DNA from: MFAQ01 sp964592455
Lineage (GTDB): Bacteria > Patescibacteriota > Microgenomatia > UBA1400 > MFAQ01
Direction: 5' to 3'
Length of the DNA: 5,745 bases
Assembly (NCBI GenBank): GCA_964592455.1
Contig: CAZQDQ010000055.1
Coordinates: 1 to 5,745, forward strand
The translations under genes were made by a program, and so were the position numbers. Shown here piece by piece: positions 5,100 through 5,745 of the stretch; position 1 is the first letter of the stretch; every line of letters starts with the position of its first letter. The notes under the pieces are model-generated. The model made no database searches, was not told the DNA's origin, and saw only the letters and a list, made by a program, of their open reading frames with translations.

Positions 5100-5745
5100 A
5101 TGAAGAAACTGTTTAGATGGTTAACTTTTTTTGTTTTAGCCACGATGGTCTTGGCTGCGTGTGGGAGGTCCACGAATGACAGCAGCGACAATCGCTTTGC
5201 TACGCTGACGCGTGCAGATATAGTCGAGTTCAAGGAGTTGTATACAACAACCTTTGAACAGGAGACAACTGTTTCGGCTGCGTTTGATGAGTGGAAGGCG
5301 TTTGATGATAACTTGTTCTTGAAACTGAAGGACATGACCTGGCTAGCACAAAACTGCTATAGCAATGTCGAAGAAGTTTTGCGTAACGCCACGATCGGTT
5401 TGTTCGATACGGCTCACGATGCTGACGGAGCGCCCAATGGCATCCTCGACAAAGAAGCAATGATTTCTGCTTTGGTGACCAATAATCTGTATCCCGCCAA
5501 CGCTGACAAGTGTTCTGAAATCATGGCTAAGACCGCGGATGAGGTTGTAAAAGGACGAACTCAGTCATACGAGAAGCAATTTGTCTTCATCGAACAGATG
5601 CGTACATTGAGAAATGTGTACGATAATGAGCTCGGTAAGGCGGCCTTCAAGCGGTTCCTTGATCTCTATGGCCAGGAATTCATTGCTTGGGCGAACGGGA
5701 AGCTGAACGAATATGATATTTCTTCGTTTCCTGCTGATTTTGTCG
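5100..5745 (+). CDS. Second lipoprotein, function unknown, 3' truncated by the window
   Basis: The frame is open from ATG at 5100 to the right edge: 215 full codons and one base, no stop seen. A clear SD (AAGGAG, 5089-5094) lies five bases before the start. The N-terminus MKKLFRWLTFFVLATMVLAAC is a textbook lipoprotein signal with lipobox LAAC and lipidated Cys21. After a short polar Ser/Asn/Asp linker (GRSTNDSSDNRF) the protein is soluble and mostly helical. It has two further cysteines (in QNCYS and DKCSE) that could pair. Residues 103-119 read DTAHDADGAPNGILDKE, resembling an EF-hand or dockerin-type calcium loop with a two-residue insertion. No transmembrane segment is visible in the part seen. 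It is 57 bases downstream of the large lipoprotein gene on the same strand, separated by a hairpin, and probably in the same operon. Six of nine arginine codons are CGN, matching its upstream partner. I do not recognise a family. Confidence 0.87.
   Translation, partial: MKKLFRWLTFFVLATMVLAACGRSTNDSSDNRFATLTRADIVEFKELYTTTFEQETTVSAAFDEWKAFDDNLFLKLKDMTWLAQNCYSNVEEVLRNATIGLFDTAHDADGAPNGILDKEAMISALVTNNLYPANADKCSEIMAKTADEVVKGRTQSYEKQFVFIEQMRTLRNVYDNELGKAAFKRFLDLYGQEFIAWANGKLNEYDISSFPADFV

Noticed and set aside
1..5745. Recoded genetic code (TGA as Gly), as in some CPR lineages
   Set aside because: All confident genes read without in-frame TGA, so the standard code suffices.

Overview
The window looks like chromosomal DNA from a bacterium of the Candidate Phyla Radiation (Patescibacteria), at moderate confidence. 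The reasons are indirect. The genes are small and compact, several lack recognisable relatives, a thymidylate-kinase-like protein is strongly diverged, and the lipoproteins are large and lineage-specific. Sigma70-type promoters, purine-rich Shine-Dalgarno (SD) sites and the standard genetic code all fit (no in-frame TGA is read through). No rRNA, tRNA, CRISPR array, insertion sequence or integrase was seen.

Left part (1-2110): A metal-ion transporter of a divergent Nramp type enters from the left edge and ends at 1223. Its last 17 bases overlap a convergent minus-strand gene for a 122-residue coiled-coil protein, which appears to be read from a leaderless mRNA. Next comes a self-contained minus-strand unit. 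It has a near-consensus promoter (2075-2103), a strong SD, a 125-residue membrane-anchored or secreted protein (1646-2023), and a textbook intrinsic terminator (1599-1633).

Middle (2111-3002): Two plus-strand genes are joined by a TAATG stop/start overlap. The first is a 72-residue protein of unknown function. The second is a 199-residue thymidylate-kinase-fold protein in which the P-loop and the DRY-type motif are altered.

Right part (3003-5745): A strong promoter (TTGACA, 17 bp, TATCAT) carries a perfect 15-bp palindrome in its spacer. It drives a transcript whose first ATG lies about where transcription should begin. That ATG opens a 19-codon ORF, followed by a 635-residue lipoprotein that starts at TTG and has three further membrane segments and a cysteine-containing ectodomain. 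After a 10-bp GC-rich hairpin without a U-tract comes a second lipoprotein that runs off the right edge. Arginine codons switch from AGA/AGG to CGN at this promoter. The right part is therefore either more highly expressed or of different origin.

The lipoprotein operon, with its regulated-looking leader, is the part most likely to hold an undescribed cell-surface system. Its function cannot be read from the sequence alone.
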